DNA of 64,000 nucleotides from Paenibacillus timonensis (lineage in GTDB: Bacteria; Bacillota; Bacilli; Paenibacillales; Paenibacillaceae), in assembly GCF_009725205.1 (NCBI RefSeq), contig NZ_WNZY01000020.1, forward strand, positions 1 through 64,000. Direction: 5' to 3'. Within the stretch, counting starts at the first letter, position 1. Each line of letters opens with the position of its first letter. Shown here piece by piece: positions 17,011-25,371 of this stretch. Position numbers and translations under genes: made by a program. Under the pieces are notes generated by a model. It was not told the DNA's origin. It saw nothing but the letters and a program-made list of their open reading frames with translations, and searched no databases.

Positions 17011-17871
17011 ATGCCGATGTGGTTGGAAGTCATCGTCCGAACGCTGGTGGCTATCGTCGTTTTGTTCATTCTCACCCGTCTGCTCGGAAAAAGGCAAATT
17101 TCTCAGCTTACCTTCTTCGAGTATGTTACCGGGATCACGATCGGGAGTATCACCGCCTATATTTCACTGGATATTAACACCGACTGGTATCTCGGATTGA
17201 TCGCAGTTACCGTCTGGTTTCTCGTCTCCTTCGGTATCGAATTCCTGCAGCTCAAGAGCAAGAAAGCGCGGGATTGGCTCGACAGCAACAGCACGATACT
17301 CATTAAAGACGGCAAAGTTTTGGAGGATAACCTGAAGAAGGAGAAGCTGACCAACGAAGAACTCATGGAGCAGCTAAGGAAGAAGAGTATTTTCAAAGTT
17401 GCCGAAGTGGAATTTGCAGTTATCGAGCCCGATGGACAGATCAATGCGATGTTGAAGAATGAATATCAGCCTCTCACACCATCCCAATTGGGGATCAAGG
17501 TTGCTCCCGAGCCTGAGCCGCAAACGGTGATTATCGACGGTAAAATCATGGACGAGCCGCTCGCGACGCTGGGACTCAACCGGAAGTGGCTGAATACCGA
17601 GCTGGAGAAGCTTGGCGTTTCGCTGGATAACGTCAATTTGGGGCAAGTCGATGCCTATGGCCAGTTTTACGTTGACTTGTATGACGATCAAATCACCGTA
17701 CCGCAACCTCAAGAAAAAGCCGTTCTGCTATCCCAGTTAAAAAAGTGCGAAGCCGATCTGGAGCTGTTTGCCCTTTCGACGGACGAAGAAGCGGCGAAGA
17801 AGCTCTATGGGGATTGCTCGGCCAACCTGCAGCAGGTCATCGATCAAGTCAAACCGTTATTAATCCAATAG
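17011..17871 (+). CDS. DUF421 (YetF-type) membrane protein with C-terminal DUF1657-like domain
   Basis: The 286-residue protein starts with about three membrane helices (residues 1-80), then a soluble DUF421/YetF domain (about 85-215), and ends with a 51-residue segment (236-286) that is clearly related to the DUF1657 protein encoded divergently. The ATG at 17011 has AAAGGAG at 8 nt. It leads an operon with spoVAC (13 bp downstream) and spoVAD. DUF421 and DUF1657 genes accompany the mobile spoVA operon linked to spore heat resistance in Bacillus; here the two are joined in one polypeptide. A spore-membrane role is inferred from context. Confidence 0.85.
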   Translation: MPMWLEVIVRTLVAIVVLFILTRLLGKRQISQLTFFEYVTGITIGSITAYISLDINTDWYLGLIAVTVWFLVSFGIEFLQLKSKKARDWLDSNSTILIKDGKVLEDNLKKEKLTNEELMEQLRKKSIFKVAEVEFAVIEPDGQINAMLKNEYQPLTPSQLGIKVAPEPEPQTVIIDGKIMDEPLATLGLNRKWLNTELEKLGVSLDNVNLGQVDAYGQFYVDLYDDQITVPQPQEKAVLLSQLKKCEADLELFALSTDEEAAKKLYGDCSANLQQVIDQVKPLLIQ

Positions 17872-17884
17872 GAGGATGGGGAGC

Positions 17885-18373
17885 ATGGCCAAGAAAAAAA
17901 ATAAGCAGTTGACCCCGACGCAACAGCAATATCAACGGCTGGCGAATGCTCATGAGCCGAAGCGTCCGGTGGCCGTCAATTGCCTGCGGGCCTTTTTGGT
18001 CGGCGGATTGATTTGCCTGATTGGAGAATGCATCCGACAGGCCTTTATCCATTTTGCTGGGATGAGCGAGAAAGCGGCTGCTAATCCGACGGTCGCCATC
18101 CTTGTGATCGTCTCCGTCCTACTCACGAGCTTGGGGGTTTATGATAAAATCGCGCAATGGGCTGGGGCCGGTACAGCCGTTCCTGTTACGGGGTTTGCGA
18201 ACTCGATGGCTTCAACGGCGATCGAACATCGCCCTGAAGGACTGGTGCTTGGGGTCGGTGCAGGGATGTTCCAATTAGCGGGCTCCGTGATCGTATTTGG
18301 GACAGTGGCCGCTTTTATCATCGGGTTAATTTATGCCGTGTTTGTCCCAGGGTATGCCGGAGGAGGACACTAA
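17885..18373 (+). CDS. spoVAC: Stage V sporulation protein AC
   Basis: The 162-residue integral membrane protein has a basic N-terminus and about four hydrophobic helices, matching SpoVAC. SpoVA proteins move Ca-dipicolinic acid across the forespore inner membrane; SpoVAC is thought to act as a mechanosensitive channel. Of two nearby ATGs, the one at 17885 has GGAGG at 9 nt, while that at 17876 directly abuts it. The spoVAD start is 1 bp after this stop, so translation is coupled. Confidence 0.9.
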   Translation: MAKKKNKQLTPTQQQYQRLANAHEPKRPVAVNCLRAFLVGGLICLIGECIRQAFIHFAGMSEKAAANPTVAILVIVSVLLTSLGVYDKIAQWAGAGTAVPVTGFANSMASTAIEHRPEGLVLGVGAGMFQLAGSVIVFGTVAAFIIGLIYAVFVPGYAGGGH

Positions 18374-18374
18374 C

Positions 18375-19379
18375 ATGCTGAAGGGCCATCAAAGCTGGGT
18401 ATTCGAAAACAAGCCAAAAATTATCAGCACGGCCACTGTCGTTGGACCGTTTGAAGGGCAAGGGCCGCTGGCCGAAGATTTCGACGTAATTCATGCGGAC
18501 CTCTATATGGGCCAAGACAGCTGGGAAAAGGCCGAAAAGACGCTGTTGGAGGAGTCGGCTCAACTGGCGATCAGGCATGCCGGCTTAACCAAGGAGCAGA
18601 TCCAGTTCTATTTCGGCGGTGATCTGATGAACCAGATCATCAGCAACAGCTTTGCTGCACGGACGCTCAGCATTCCCTACATCGGCATGTTCGGCGCCTG
18701 CTCTACCTCGATGGAGACGCTGGCAATGGCTGCTTATGTCGTCAATTCCGGCGGTGCGAAATACGTTGTGGCCGGGACATGCAGCCATAACGGCAGTGTG
18801 GAGAAGCAGTTCCGCTACCCGACGGAATATGGTTCACAGAAGCCGCCAACCGCCCAATTCACGGTTACCGGTTCGGGTTCCGCGGTGGTGTCTCCCGAAG
18901 GAGATGGGCCATCGATCACATCCGCCACTATCGGCAAGGTTATCGATATGGGGATCACCGACCCGTTTAATATGGGCGCGGCGATGGCTCCGGCGGCCGT
19001 CGATACGATTCAAGCCCATTTTCGCGATCTGCAAATCGAACCCTCCTACTACGACTTGATCGTCACCGGAGACTTGTCCAAGGTTGGTTATGCCATCGCC
19101 AATGACTTGTTCGTCCGCCACAACATTCCGATCAAGCAAACCACCTATCAGGATTGCGGAATGATGATCTATGATTACGAGAAGCAGCAAGTCCAGGCCG
19201 GTGCCAGTGGCTGCGCCTGCTCCGCGGTCGTCACTTACGGGCATTTGCTGAACCGGGTCAAGCGTGGCGAGTTAAAACGAATCCTTGTTGTGGCTACCGG
19301 CGCGTTGCTATCTCCCCTTTCCTTTCAACAAGGTGAGAGCATTCCCTGTATTGCCCACGCGGTATCCATTGAGGCGTAA
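18375..19379 (+). CDS. spoVAD: Stage V sporulation protein AD
   Basis: The 334-residue protein has the thiolase-like fold of SpoVAD, the dipicolinic-acid-binding SpoVA subunit. GACSTSMETLA marks the position equivalent to the thiolase active-site Cys. The ATG at 18375 has GGAGGAGG at 8 nt. In most spore formers spoVAE or spoVAEb follows, but here a terminator begins 12 bp after the stop and no spoVAE-like ORF is visible. Confidence 0.93.
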   Translation: MLKGHQSWVFENKPKIISTATVVGPFEGQGPLAEDFDVIHADLYMGQDSWEKAEKTLLEESAQLAIRHAGLTKEQIQFYFGGDLMNQIISNSFAARTLSIPYIGMFGACSTSMETLAMAAYVVNSGGAKYVVAGTCSHNGSVEKQFRYPTEYGSQKPPTAQFTVTGSGSAVVSPEGDGPSITSATIGKVIDMGITDPFNMGAAMAPAAVDTIQAHFRDLQIEPSYYDLIVTGDLSKVGYAIANDLFVRHNIPIKQTTYQDCGMMIYDYEKQQVQAGASGCACSAVVTYGHLLNRVKRGELKRILVVATGALLSPLSFQQGESIPCIAHAVSIEA

Positions 19380-19390
19380 GCTTCACGCCA

Positions 19391-19438
19391 AAAAGGGCTT
19401 GACCCTGGCTTAAGTAGCCTAGGTCAAGCCCTTTGTTT
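19391..19438 (+). terminator. Terminator of the spoVAC-spoVAD operon
   Basis: AAAGGGCTTGACC pairs with GGTCAAGCCCTTT, followed by a T-rich tail, directly after spoVAD. Confidence 0.85.
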
Positions 19439-19457
19439 ATTCGTTCACCTTATCCGT

Positions 19458-20030
19458 TCAGTCGACGATTTCCGCCGTATCGCCTGTCTTGGCACCGGCC
19501 GCATTCGCTTCGTCCGTGTCGATGTGCATATCAAGTGCAAAGTTGTCGGACACGCGGGCGATGACGTTCTCAAGCACCAAACCGCGTTCGCCGCCCAAGC
19601 GAACCTTCAGGAGCTGCTTGTCTTTGATGCCCCATTTCTCCGCATCGGAAGTATGGAAGTGAATATGGCGCGCTGCAACGATTACGCCTTGTTCCAGTTC
19701 GATTTCACCAGCAGGTCCTACGACCTTGATGCCAGGTGTGCCTTCAATGTTACCGGACTCGCGCACCGGTGCTTTGACGCCGATGGCGAAGGAATCCGTG
19801 CGGGAAATTTCCAATTGGGAAGCCGGACGAGCTGGACCCAAGATGCGGACTTTGTCGAACTGGCCTTTCGATCCGATGACAGCCACTTGTTCATTTGCGG
19901 CAAATTGCCCCGGTTGCGACAAAGGCTTGAATTCAGTTAATTGGTAGCCTTGTCCAAACAAAATTTCAATATGCTCCTGCGTCAAATGGATATGACGCGC
20001 GGATACGCCGACAGGTACAGTTTTGCTCAT
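19458..20030 (-). CDS. pduL: Phosphate propanoyltransferase PduL
   Basis: The 190-residue enzyme interconverts acyl-CoA and acyl-phosphate. Both zinc-binding motifs are present: SARHIHL (His13, His15) and AARHIHF (His122, His124). The short N-terminus lacks the amphipathic microcompartment-targeting helix of the B12-microcompartment form, so it is presumably cytosolic and acts as a phosphotransacetylase. The ATG at 20030 has GAGGAG at 11 nt; a GTG 12 nt upstream is too close. No microcompartment genes are nearby; korAB lies just upstream, separated by a terminator. Confidence 0.9.
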   Translation of the reverse strand: MSKTVPVGVSARHIHLTQEHIEILFGQGYQLTEFKPLSQPGQFAANEQVAVIGSKGQFDKVRILGPARPASQLEISRTDSFAIGVKAPVRESGNIEGTPGIKVVGPAGEIELEQGVIVAARHIHFHTSDAEKWGIKDKQLLKVRLGGERGLVLENVIARVSDNFALDMHIDTDEANAAGAKTGDTAEIVD

Positions 20031-20114
20031 GTCTACAAACACTCCTCGTAAATTCTCTATATCGATGACGATTCACATCGCTACTCATTATACACCTAAT
20101 GACGAAAAAAAGGA

Positions 20115-20143
20115 AAAGGCGTCCATCGGAAATGGACGCCTTT
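20115..20143 (-). terminator. Terminator of the korAB operon
   Basis: AAAGGCGTCCAT pairs with ATGGACGCCTTT; a T-rich tail follows on the minus strand. It lies directly past korB. Confidence 0.85.
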
Positions 20144-20150
20144 AACCCCA

Positions 20151-21017
20151 TTATTTAAATTCTGCTACAAGATTGTCAAACTCGCTTTCGGACAACGCCA
20201 GCGATTGATAGGCCAGCGGCTCTTCCTTGAAGCCGTGTACGAGATCCTCGTAGCTCTTCTTCGCTTTGTTTTGATAGATCAGCCCGGTAATCATGCTGTT
20301 TGTCTCCATCAGCTTCGCCATGGCCATCGCCCGGTTGCTTGGATCATAATCCGGAACGGTCTCTAGATTGATGATGTTCTCTTTGAACCAGTCGTACGTG
20401 TTCACCTTGTTGAAGGTAACGCATGGGCTAAACACGTTGATCAAGGAGAAGCCTTCGTGCTGGATCCCTTGCTCGATCAGCGACGTGAGCTGCTTCAAAT
20501 CGCTGGAGAACGACTGGGCCACGAAAGTGGCGCCGGACGCCAAGGCGATTTCAAGCGGTGACAAGGTCGATTCCACCGAGCCTTCCGGGGTACTCTTCGT
20601 CTTGAAACCTTCGCCGCTGCGCGGGGAGGTTTGCCCTTTGGTCAACCCGTAAATCTGGTTATCCATCACGATGTAAGTGATGTTGACGTTACGGCGAATC
20701 GCATGCACCGTATGACCCATCCCGATCGCGAAGCCGTCGCCGTCGCCGCCGGAGGCGATAACCGTCAGATCGCGGTTCGCCAGCTTTACGCCTTGGGCAA
20801 TCGGCAGCGCGCGGCCATGAATCCCATGCAGACCGTAGGCATTAATATATCCAGAAATCCGACCGGAGCAACCAATCCCGGAAATGACGGCGAGGTTCTC
20901 CGGTTCAAGACCTACATTCGCCGCGGCGCGTTGGATAGCGGCTTGAATGGAGAAATCGCCGCAGCCCGGACACCAGTTAGGTTTAACGTTGTTACGGAAC
21001 TCTTTAAACGTTGCCAT
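20151..21017 (-). CDS. korB: 2-oxoacid:ferredoxin oxidoreductase subunit beta (KorB)
   Basis: The 288-residue beta subunit binds TPP and a 4Fe-4S cluster. CPGCGDFS lies at residues 16-23 and the TPP motif GDGDGFAIGMGH near 90-101. With KorA it probably oxidises 2-oxoglutarate or another 2-oxoacid to the acyl-CoA with ferredoxin as acceptor; the spore-former KorAB pair is typically placed here, next to the miaB/spoVS region. The ATG at 21017 has GGAGGAG at 10 nt and overlaps the end of korA by 14 bp, so the two are translationally coupled. Confidence 0.9.
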   Translation of the reverse strand: MATFKEFRNNVKPNWCPGCGDFSIQAAIQRAAANVGLEPENLAVISGIGCSGRISGYINAYGLHGIHGRALPIAQGVKLANRDLTVIASGGDGDGFAIGMGHTVHAIRRNVNITYIVMDNQIYGLTKGQTSPRSGEGFKTKSTPEGSVESTLSPLEIALASGATFVAQSFSSDLKQLTSLIEQGIQHEGFSLINVFSPCVTFNKVNTYDWFKENIINLETVPDYDPSNRAMAMAKLMETNSMITGLIYQNKAKKSYEDLVHGFKEEPLAYQSLALSESEFDNLVAEFK

Positions 21018-22779
21018 TTTTCACCAACTCCTCCTGCGCTTTATTCCCGGATGCCTTCTTGCATTCCTCGTAGACTTCCGAAGGAAGGAACGGATTGCCG
21101 TTATATTTCAGTACATTCACAATCTTGTCGTGGTAGCCGATGTTTTGTTTAATCAAATTCGCCAATTGGCCGGTAGCATTGTTCTCCAGAACGACCACTT
21201 TCTTCGCCTTCGCGATTTGCGGCAACACCTGCTCGGTTGGGAACGGATGCATCAGTCGCACGGTCATGTGGTTCGTCTTCACCCCGTCTTCGGACAGGTG
21301 TACACGGGCTTGATCAATCGTTCCTCCCGTTGAACCCATGCCGATAATGAGCAGATCAGGTTCGGCATGTGGCGCTTGCAGGTGAACCGGGTTAGTGACT
21401 TCAAGCTGAGCAATCTTCCGCAGACGTTTATCCATCATTTTCTTCCGGTTAACCGTACTTTCCGACGGACGTCCGGATTCATCATGCTCGACCCCGGTCA
21501 CATGGTGAATGCCATTCTTCTCACCTGGCAATACCCGTGGGGAGATGCCATTCTCCGTGAAGGCATAACGGTTAAACATGCTGGAATCGTCGCGATCCGG
21601 AATATCCTTCACAAGGTAGCCGCGATCAATCGAAACCTTGCTGTAATCCAGCATTTCGCACGACTGCTTACCAAGGGATAATTGCAAATCCGTAGCTATG
21701 ATCACCGGCACTTGGTATTTTTCAGCCAGATTGAAGGCTTCCACTGTATCATAGAAGCATTCTTCGATCGAGCTTGGTGCGATGACGATCTTCGGAATTT
21801 CCCCATGCGTGCCATAGATCAGTGCATTGATATCGCTCTGTTCCTGCTTTGTCGGCAAACCTGTACTTGGACCGCCACGCTGCGTATCGACGATAACAAC
21901 CGGCGTTTCGGTCATCCCGGCCAAGCCGATCGCTTCCATCATCAGGGACAGACCGGGTCCCGCCGATGCCGTCATTGTACGGACACCTGCATAACTCGAA
22001 CCGATCGCCATCGTAATCGCCGCGATTTCATCCTCCGTTTGTACGACCGTTCCGCCGAATTTCGGCAATTTCTTAATCAAATATTCCATAATTTCAGAAG
22101 CCGGTGTAATCGGGTAAGCACTCATAATCCGGCAGCCTGCGGCTACAGCCCCTAAGCCGATCGCATCGTTGCCGATCATGAACAGCTTTTGCTTACCGTC
22201 AGCGGGCTCAAGCTTGAACTCCTCCAGAGGACCTCCTGCGAGTTCCAGTACGAAATCCGCTCCCCGTTTGACCGCTTCGATATTCTTCTCAACAATCGCT
22301 GGCCCTTTGCGGCCGAATTCCTCTTCCACCGCTTTATTGAATACTTCTAGCGGAAGTCCGAGCAACGCCCAGGATGCACCGGAAGCTACCATGTTCTTCA
22401 TCAGTGAAGTCCCAAGTTCTTCGGCAATACTGGTAATCGGCACCGGGAACAAACGAGCATCCACGCCCTCCGGTACCGTCGGGTTAAACTTGGCATCCGC
22501 CACGATCACCCCGCCGCTGCGCAGCTCCTGTGCATTCAAATCGATACTTTCTTGGTCAAAAGCGACTAAAATGTCCAAGTCGTCGGAAATCGCGCGAATC
22601 GGCTTGGTACTGATCCGGATTTTGTTATTCGTATGACCGCCTTTAATACGGGAGGAGAAATGCCGATACCCGTACAAATAATATCCCAGCCGGTTCAAAG
22701 CCGTCGAAAAAATCCGATCCGTACTTTCAACGCCCTCGCCCTGCTGTCCACCGATCTTCCAAGACAATTGACTAATCAA
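21004..22779 (-). CDS. korA: 2-oxoacid:acceptor oxidoreductase subunit alpha (KorA, gamma-alpha fusion)
   Basis: The 591-residue protein fuses an N-terminal gamma domain (WKIGGQQGEGVEST near residues 8-22) to the alpha domain, which carries YPITPASE and the catalytic-loop segment RGGPSTGLPTKQEQSD. This arrangement is typical of KorA. The ORF runs 27 codons further upstream, but the TTG at 22779 has AAAGGGGTGG at about 6 nt and begins at the conserved N-terminus. It is unrelated in subunit layout to the other oxidoreductase at 3919-7260. The 226-bp upstream gap to the dipeptidase gene holds no gene; possible sigma-A boxes are weak. Confidence 0.9.
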   Translation of the reverse strand: MISQLSWKIGGQQGEGVESTDRIFSTALNRLGYYLYGYRHFSSRIKGGHTNNKIRISTKPIRAISDDLDILVAFDQESIDLNAQELRSGGVIVADAKFNPTVPEGVDARLFPVPITSIAEELGTSLMKNMVASGASWALLGLPLEVFNKAVEEEFGRKGPAIVEKNIEAVKRGADFVLELAGGPLEEFKLEPADGKQKLFMIGNDAIGLGAVAAGCRIMSAYPITPASEIMEYLIKKLPKFGGTVVQTEDEIAAITMAIGSSYAGVRTMTASAGPGLSLMMEAIGLAGMTETPVVIVDTQRGGPSTGLPTKQEQSDINALIYGTHGEIPKIVIAPSSIEECFYDTVEAFNLAEKYQVPVIIATDLQLSLGKQSCEMLDYSKVSIDRGYLVKDIPDRDDSSMFNRYAFTENGISPRVLPGEKNGIHHVTGVEHDESGRPSESTVNRKKMMDKRLRKIAQLEVTNPVHLQAPHAEPDLLIIGMGSTGGTIDQARVHLSEDGVKTNHMTVRLMHPFPTEQVLPQIAKAKKVVVLENNATGQLANLIKQNIGYHDKIVNVLKYNGNPFLPSEVYEECKKASGNKAQEELVKNGNV

Positions 22780-23005
22780 GATCGCCCACCCCTTTAATCG
22801 TATCGCAATGGAAAAAATAGAATAATAATGAAGTTTGAATGTTAACGTGCAAGAGGTCACATTCTAACCCCTTGTTTGTGAACATTCTGTTTCAGAGTCA
22901 TGTCAATTTTATGTCTCAACCTGGTAAAAAGCAAGCGTTTTCTAGCCTTTTTTCATATAGTAGTTTTCGATCAATTCGTTCTCACAATTGGATGAATTAA
23001 AGCGC

Positions 23006-23959
23006 TTACTTGTGAGAAGGCAACCAAGCGCGCAGGAACGCGGCTGCGTTGTCGTACAACCATCCGCGGACAAGCTCTTCCGGATAATATTTGAGCAAAG
23101 TTTCCTGCCAAACGGCGTAATGTCCCGAATGTCGGAAATCGGTTAAGTGCGATTCAATCCCATCGAAATCGGACCCGAACATTAAGTTAGACGATCCCCC
23201 TAACGAACAAATCCGCTCGATATGTGGCAGCAAATCTTTGCTGGACGCGCTTCGCCCCTCTTTAACAAACCACGGTACGGTAGTCACGCCGATTAGACCG
23301 CCCAGCTTGATGATCGCCTGGATCTGATCGTCGCGAAGATTCCGGGCATGCGGGCAAACCTGGTACGCGTTGGAATGGGAAGCGATAAACGGCTTGCCGG
23401 CTGACTCCGCGAGCTCCTGAAGCTCCCAAAATCCTTTGACCGACAAATGCGAGACATCCAGAATGATTCCGAGCTCATGGCAGAGATTGACCAGCTTCAG
23501 ACCGGCTGGCGTAAACCCGCCGTTTCGCGGCTCCATGACCCCGTCGGCGGCCCAGTTGGCATAATTCCAGGTCAGTCCGAGAAAGCGAACGCCTTTCTCA
23601 TAACATACGCGGACATAATGCAAGTTACCCTCCAGCCCGTCCGCCCCTTCCAGCGACAGCAGCCCTCCGATGACCTCCCCACGCTCCAAGGCATCCAGAT
23701 CCTCCACAGATTGTACGGGAAGCACCCCCATAGGTTGAACGCGTTCTTGATAGACATCGATTTGTTCTAGGATATGTTCCATTTTCGGGGGGCCCAGCCG
23801 CTGAGACAGAAAAATCGCAAACGTTTGCAGCTTCACCCCGCCCTCTTTCAAACGGCGTAGATTTACATCGAGGCGGCGATCCTTCGAAAAATCCAGCTTA
23901 GGATCTAGCTGCAGTTTGCTTAAGGCGTCGCAATGAAAATCAATGATCGGTCTCGTCAT
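23006..23959 (-). CDS. Membrane dipeptidase (renal dipeptidase, peptidase family M19)
   Basis: The 317-residue TIM-barrel metallopeptidase has the zinc-binding HCD motif (His9, Asp11), bridging Glu104 in LSLEGADGLE, His171 in LDVSHLS and His195 in ASHSN. M19 enzymes cleave a range of dipeptides, including those with D-residues. No signal peptide is visible, so it is cytosolic. It lies between spoVS, whose terminator precedes it, and korA. The substrate is unknown. Confidence 0.9.
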   Translation of the reverse strand: MTRPIIDFHCDALSKLQLDPKLDFSKDRRLDVNLRRLKEGGVKLQTFAIFLSQRLGPPKMEHILEQIDVYQERVQPMGVLPVQSVEDLDALERGEVIGGLLSLEGADGLEGNLHYVRVCYEKGVRFLGLTWNYANWAADGVMEPRNGGFTPAGLKLVNLCHELGIILDVSHLSVKGFWELQELAESAGKPFIASHSNAYQVCPHARNLRDDQIQAIIKLGGLIGVTTVPWFVKEGRSASSKDLLPHIERICSLGGSSNLMFGSDFDGIESHLTDFRHSGHYAVWQETLLKYYPEELVRGWLYDNAAAFLRAWLPSHK

Positions 23960-24005
23960 GATCCTTCCTCCTTCGTTACGTATAGTTTGCCGAAAAAAAC
24001 AAAAA

Positions 24006-24031
24006 AGCCTGTCTACGGATGTAAACAGGCG
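24006..24031 (-). terminator. Terminator of spoVS
   Basis: GCCTGTTT and AAACAGGC-like arms (GCCTGT/ACAGGC) flank an 11-nt loop, followed on the minus strand by TTTTTTG and more T. Confidence 0.75.
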
Positions 24032-24048
24032 TCATCTCTATTAAAACG

Positions 24049-24309
24049 TTATCTCGGTTCTACGATCAATTTAATAGCGGTACGATCCTCGCCATCGATC
24101 ACGATGTCGGTAAAGGCTGGAATGCAAATCAAGTCCACGCCGCTTGGCGCGACGAATCCCCGGGCGATCGCTACGGCTTTGATGGCTTGGTTTAGAGCCC
24201 CCGCCCCAATGGCCTGAAGTTCAGCAGCGCCACGTTCTCTGAGTACGCCAGCCAACGCGCCGGCAACGGAGTTGGGGTTGGATTTTGCTGAAACCTTTAA
24301 TACTTCCAT
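24049..24309 (-). CDS. spoVS: Stage V sporulation protein S
   Basis: The 86-residue Alba-like protein matches SpoVS over its whole length, from MEVLKVSAKSNPNSVAGALA to a basic C-terminus. SpoVS affects septation and coat assembly and is one of the most conserved small sporulation proteins. The ATG has GGGAGG at 8 nt. A well-matched sigma-H promoter lies 50 bp upstream and a terminator directly follows, so it is monocistronic, between ymdB and the dipeptidase gene. Confidence 0.97.
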   Translation of the reverse strand: MEVLKVSAKSNPNSVAGALAGVLRERGAAELQAIGAGALNQAIKAVAIARGFVAPSGVDLICIPAFTDIVIDGEDRTAIKLIVEPR

Positions 24310-24358
24310 GGTTAGTACCTCCCTGGGAATATTCGTTGGATTCCACTACTTAGAAGAT

Positions 24359-24385
24359 ATTCGTGAGAATTCGGGATATTCCTTC
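24359..24385 (-). promoter_or_regulatory. Sigma-H promoter of spoVS
   Basis: On the minus strand GAAGGAATA (24377-24385), an 11-bp spacer and CACGAAT (24362 end of GAAT at 24359) match the sigma-H consensus RNAGGAWWW-N11/12-RNNGAAT with one mismatch. The predicted leader is about 43 nt. B. subtilis spoVS is also sigma-H dependent. Confidence 0.7.
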
Positions 24386-24474
24386 TTTTTCTCGGAGGAG
24401 AAGTTTCGGGAGGCCTTGTTCCTAGGGACTTCCTGGCGTTTCACCGCATCGCCGTGGAATCGTTTTCCGGTTTC

Positions 24475-25269
24475 CTAATCCATCAACCATTCGTCTTCAA
24501 GCAAGCGAATTTTTTGAATTTTCTTCGCCTTCCCCGTGGAGTCATCGATATCGACGATCACGGCGTGGAAATGCCATTTCCCCTCGCAGACTTGAAACCG
24601 GACGGGAAGCTGGGTTGTGAACTTGCGCAGCACCGCCGTGCGTTCCATGCCTAGAATGCCTTCGCGTGAGCCGACCATGCCGGCGTCCGTCAAGTAAGCT
24701 GTTCCCTGCGGCAGAATCGTATCGTCGTTGCTTTGCACATGCGTATGCGTCCCCACGACAAGCGAGGCACGGCCATCCAGATGCCAGCCCATGGCGATTT
24801 TTTCTGATGTTGCTTCAGCATGGAAATCGACCAGAATACACTTGTGCTTCTTGGATAGCTGACTAACAATCTCATCAGCAGCCCGGAATGGATCGTCGAT
24901 CGCCGGCAGAAAAGTACGGCCCATCAAATTCACCACAGCCAGTTCCTTGCCGCCTGCTTTGATCACGGTAAATCCCTGCCCCGGCGTGCCTGGCGGATAA
25001 TTAGCCGGCCGGACCATGCGCGGCTCGTCATCGATGAAATCGAAAATTTCTTTATTGTCCCATGTGTGGTTGCCCATCGTTAAGCCGTGTACGCCTTGGT
25101 CGAAAAACTCTTTGGCGATGTTGGCGTTAATGCCCCGGCCCGCCGCGGCGTTCTCCCCGTTAGCGATAATGATATGCGGGTTATATTTCGATTTTAAATG
25201 AGGAAGCGTGGCTTTCAGTGCTTTCCTCCCCGTATTTCCGACGATGTCTCCGATAAAAAGAACTTTCAT
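24475..25269 (-). CDS. ymdB: YmdB-family metallophosphoesterase
   Basis: The 264-residue calcineurin-like phosphoesterase matches YmdB: FIGDIVGNTGR at the N-terminus, GNHTWDN near residue 68 and HTHVQSND near 175 supply the metal ligands. B. subtilis YmdB has 2',3'-cAMP phosphodiesterase activity and influences the choice between motility and biofilm. The ATG has GGAGG at 8 nt. It follows rny, as in Bacillus, but the terminator at 25333-25360 lies between them. Confidence 0.93.
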   Translation of the reverse strand: MKVLFIGDIVGNTGRKALKATLPHLKSKYNPHIIIANGENAAAGRGINANIAKEFFDQGVHGLTMGNHTWDNKEIFDFIDDEPRMVRPANYPPGTPGQGFTVIKAGGKELAVVNLMGRTFLPAIDDPFRAADEIVSQLSKKHKCILVDFHAEATSEKIAMGWHLDGRASLVVGTHTHVQSNDDTILPQGTAYLTDAGMVGSREGILGMERTAVLRKFTTQLPVRFQVCEGKWHFHAVIVDIDDSTGKAKKIQKIRLLEDEWLMD

Positions 25270-25332
25270 GGTGGTTCCCTCCTCTGACCAATGACCCTAA
25301 GATCGCATGGACTTGGGGTCGTCCAGGCAATG

Positions 25333-25360
25333 AAAAAGCGGCCCGCGAGGGGCCACTTTT
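25333..25360 (-). terminator. Terminator of rny
   Basis: On the minus strand AAGTGGCCC and GGGCCGCTT pair (one G-T pair) and are followed by TTTTC. Confidence 0.7.
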
Positions 25361-25371
25361 CAGCATAACCT

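Noticed and set aside
22876..22893. Rex operator upstream of korA
   Set aside because: Only one half site (TTGTGAA) is present; the second arm does not match.
22992..23010. CcpA cre site near AAAGCGCTTAC
   Set aside because: It matches only part of the consensus and lies at the dipeptidase stop codon, far from the korA start.
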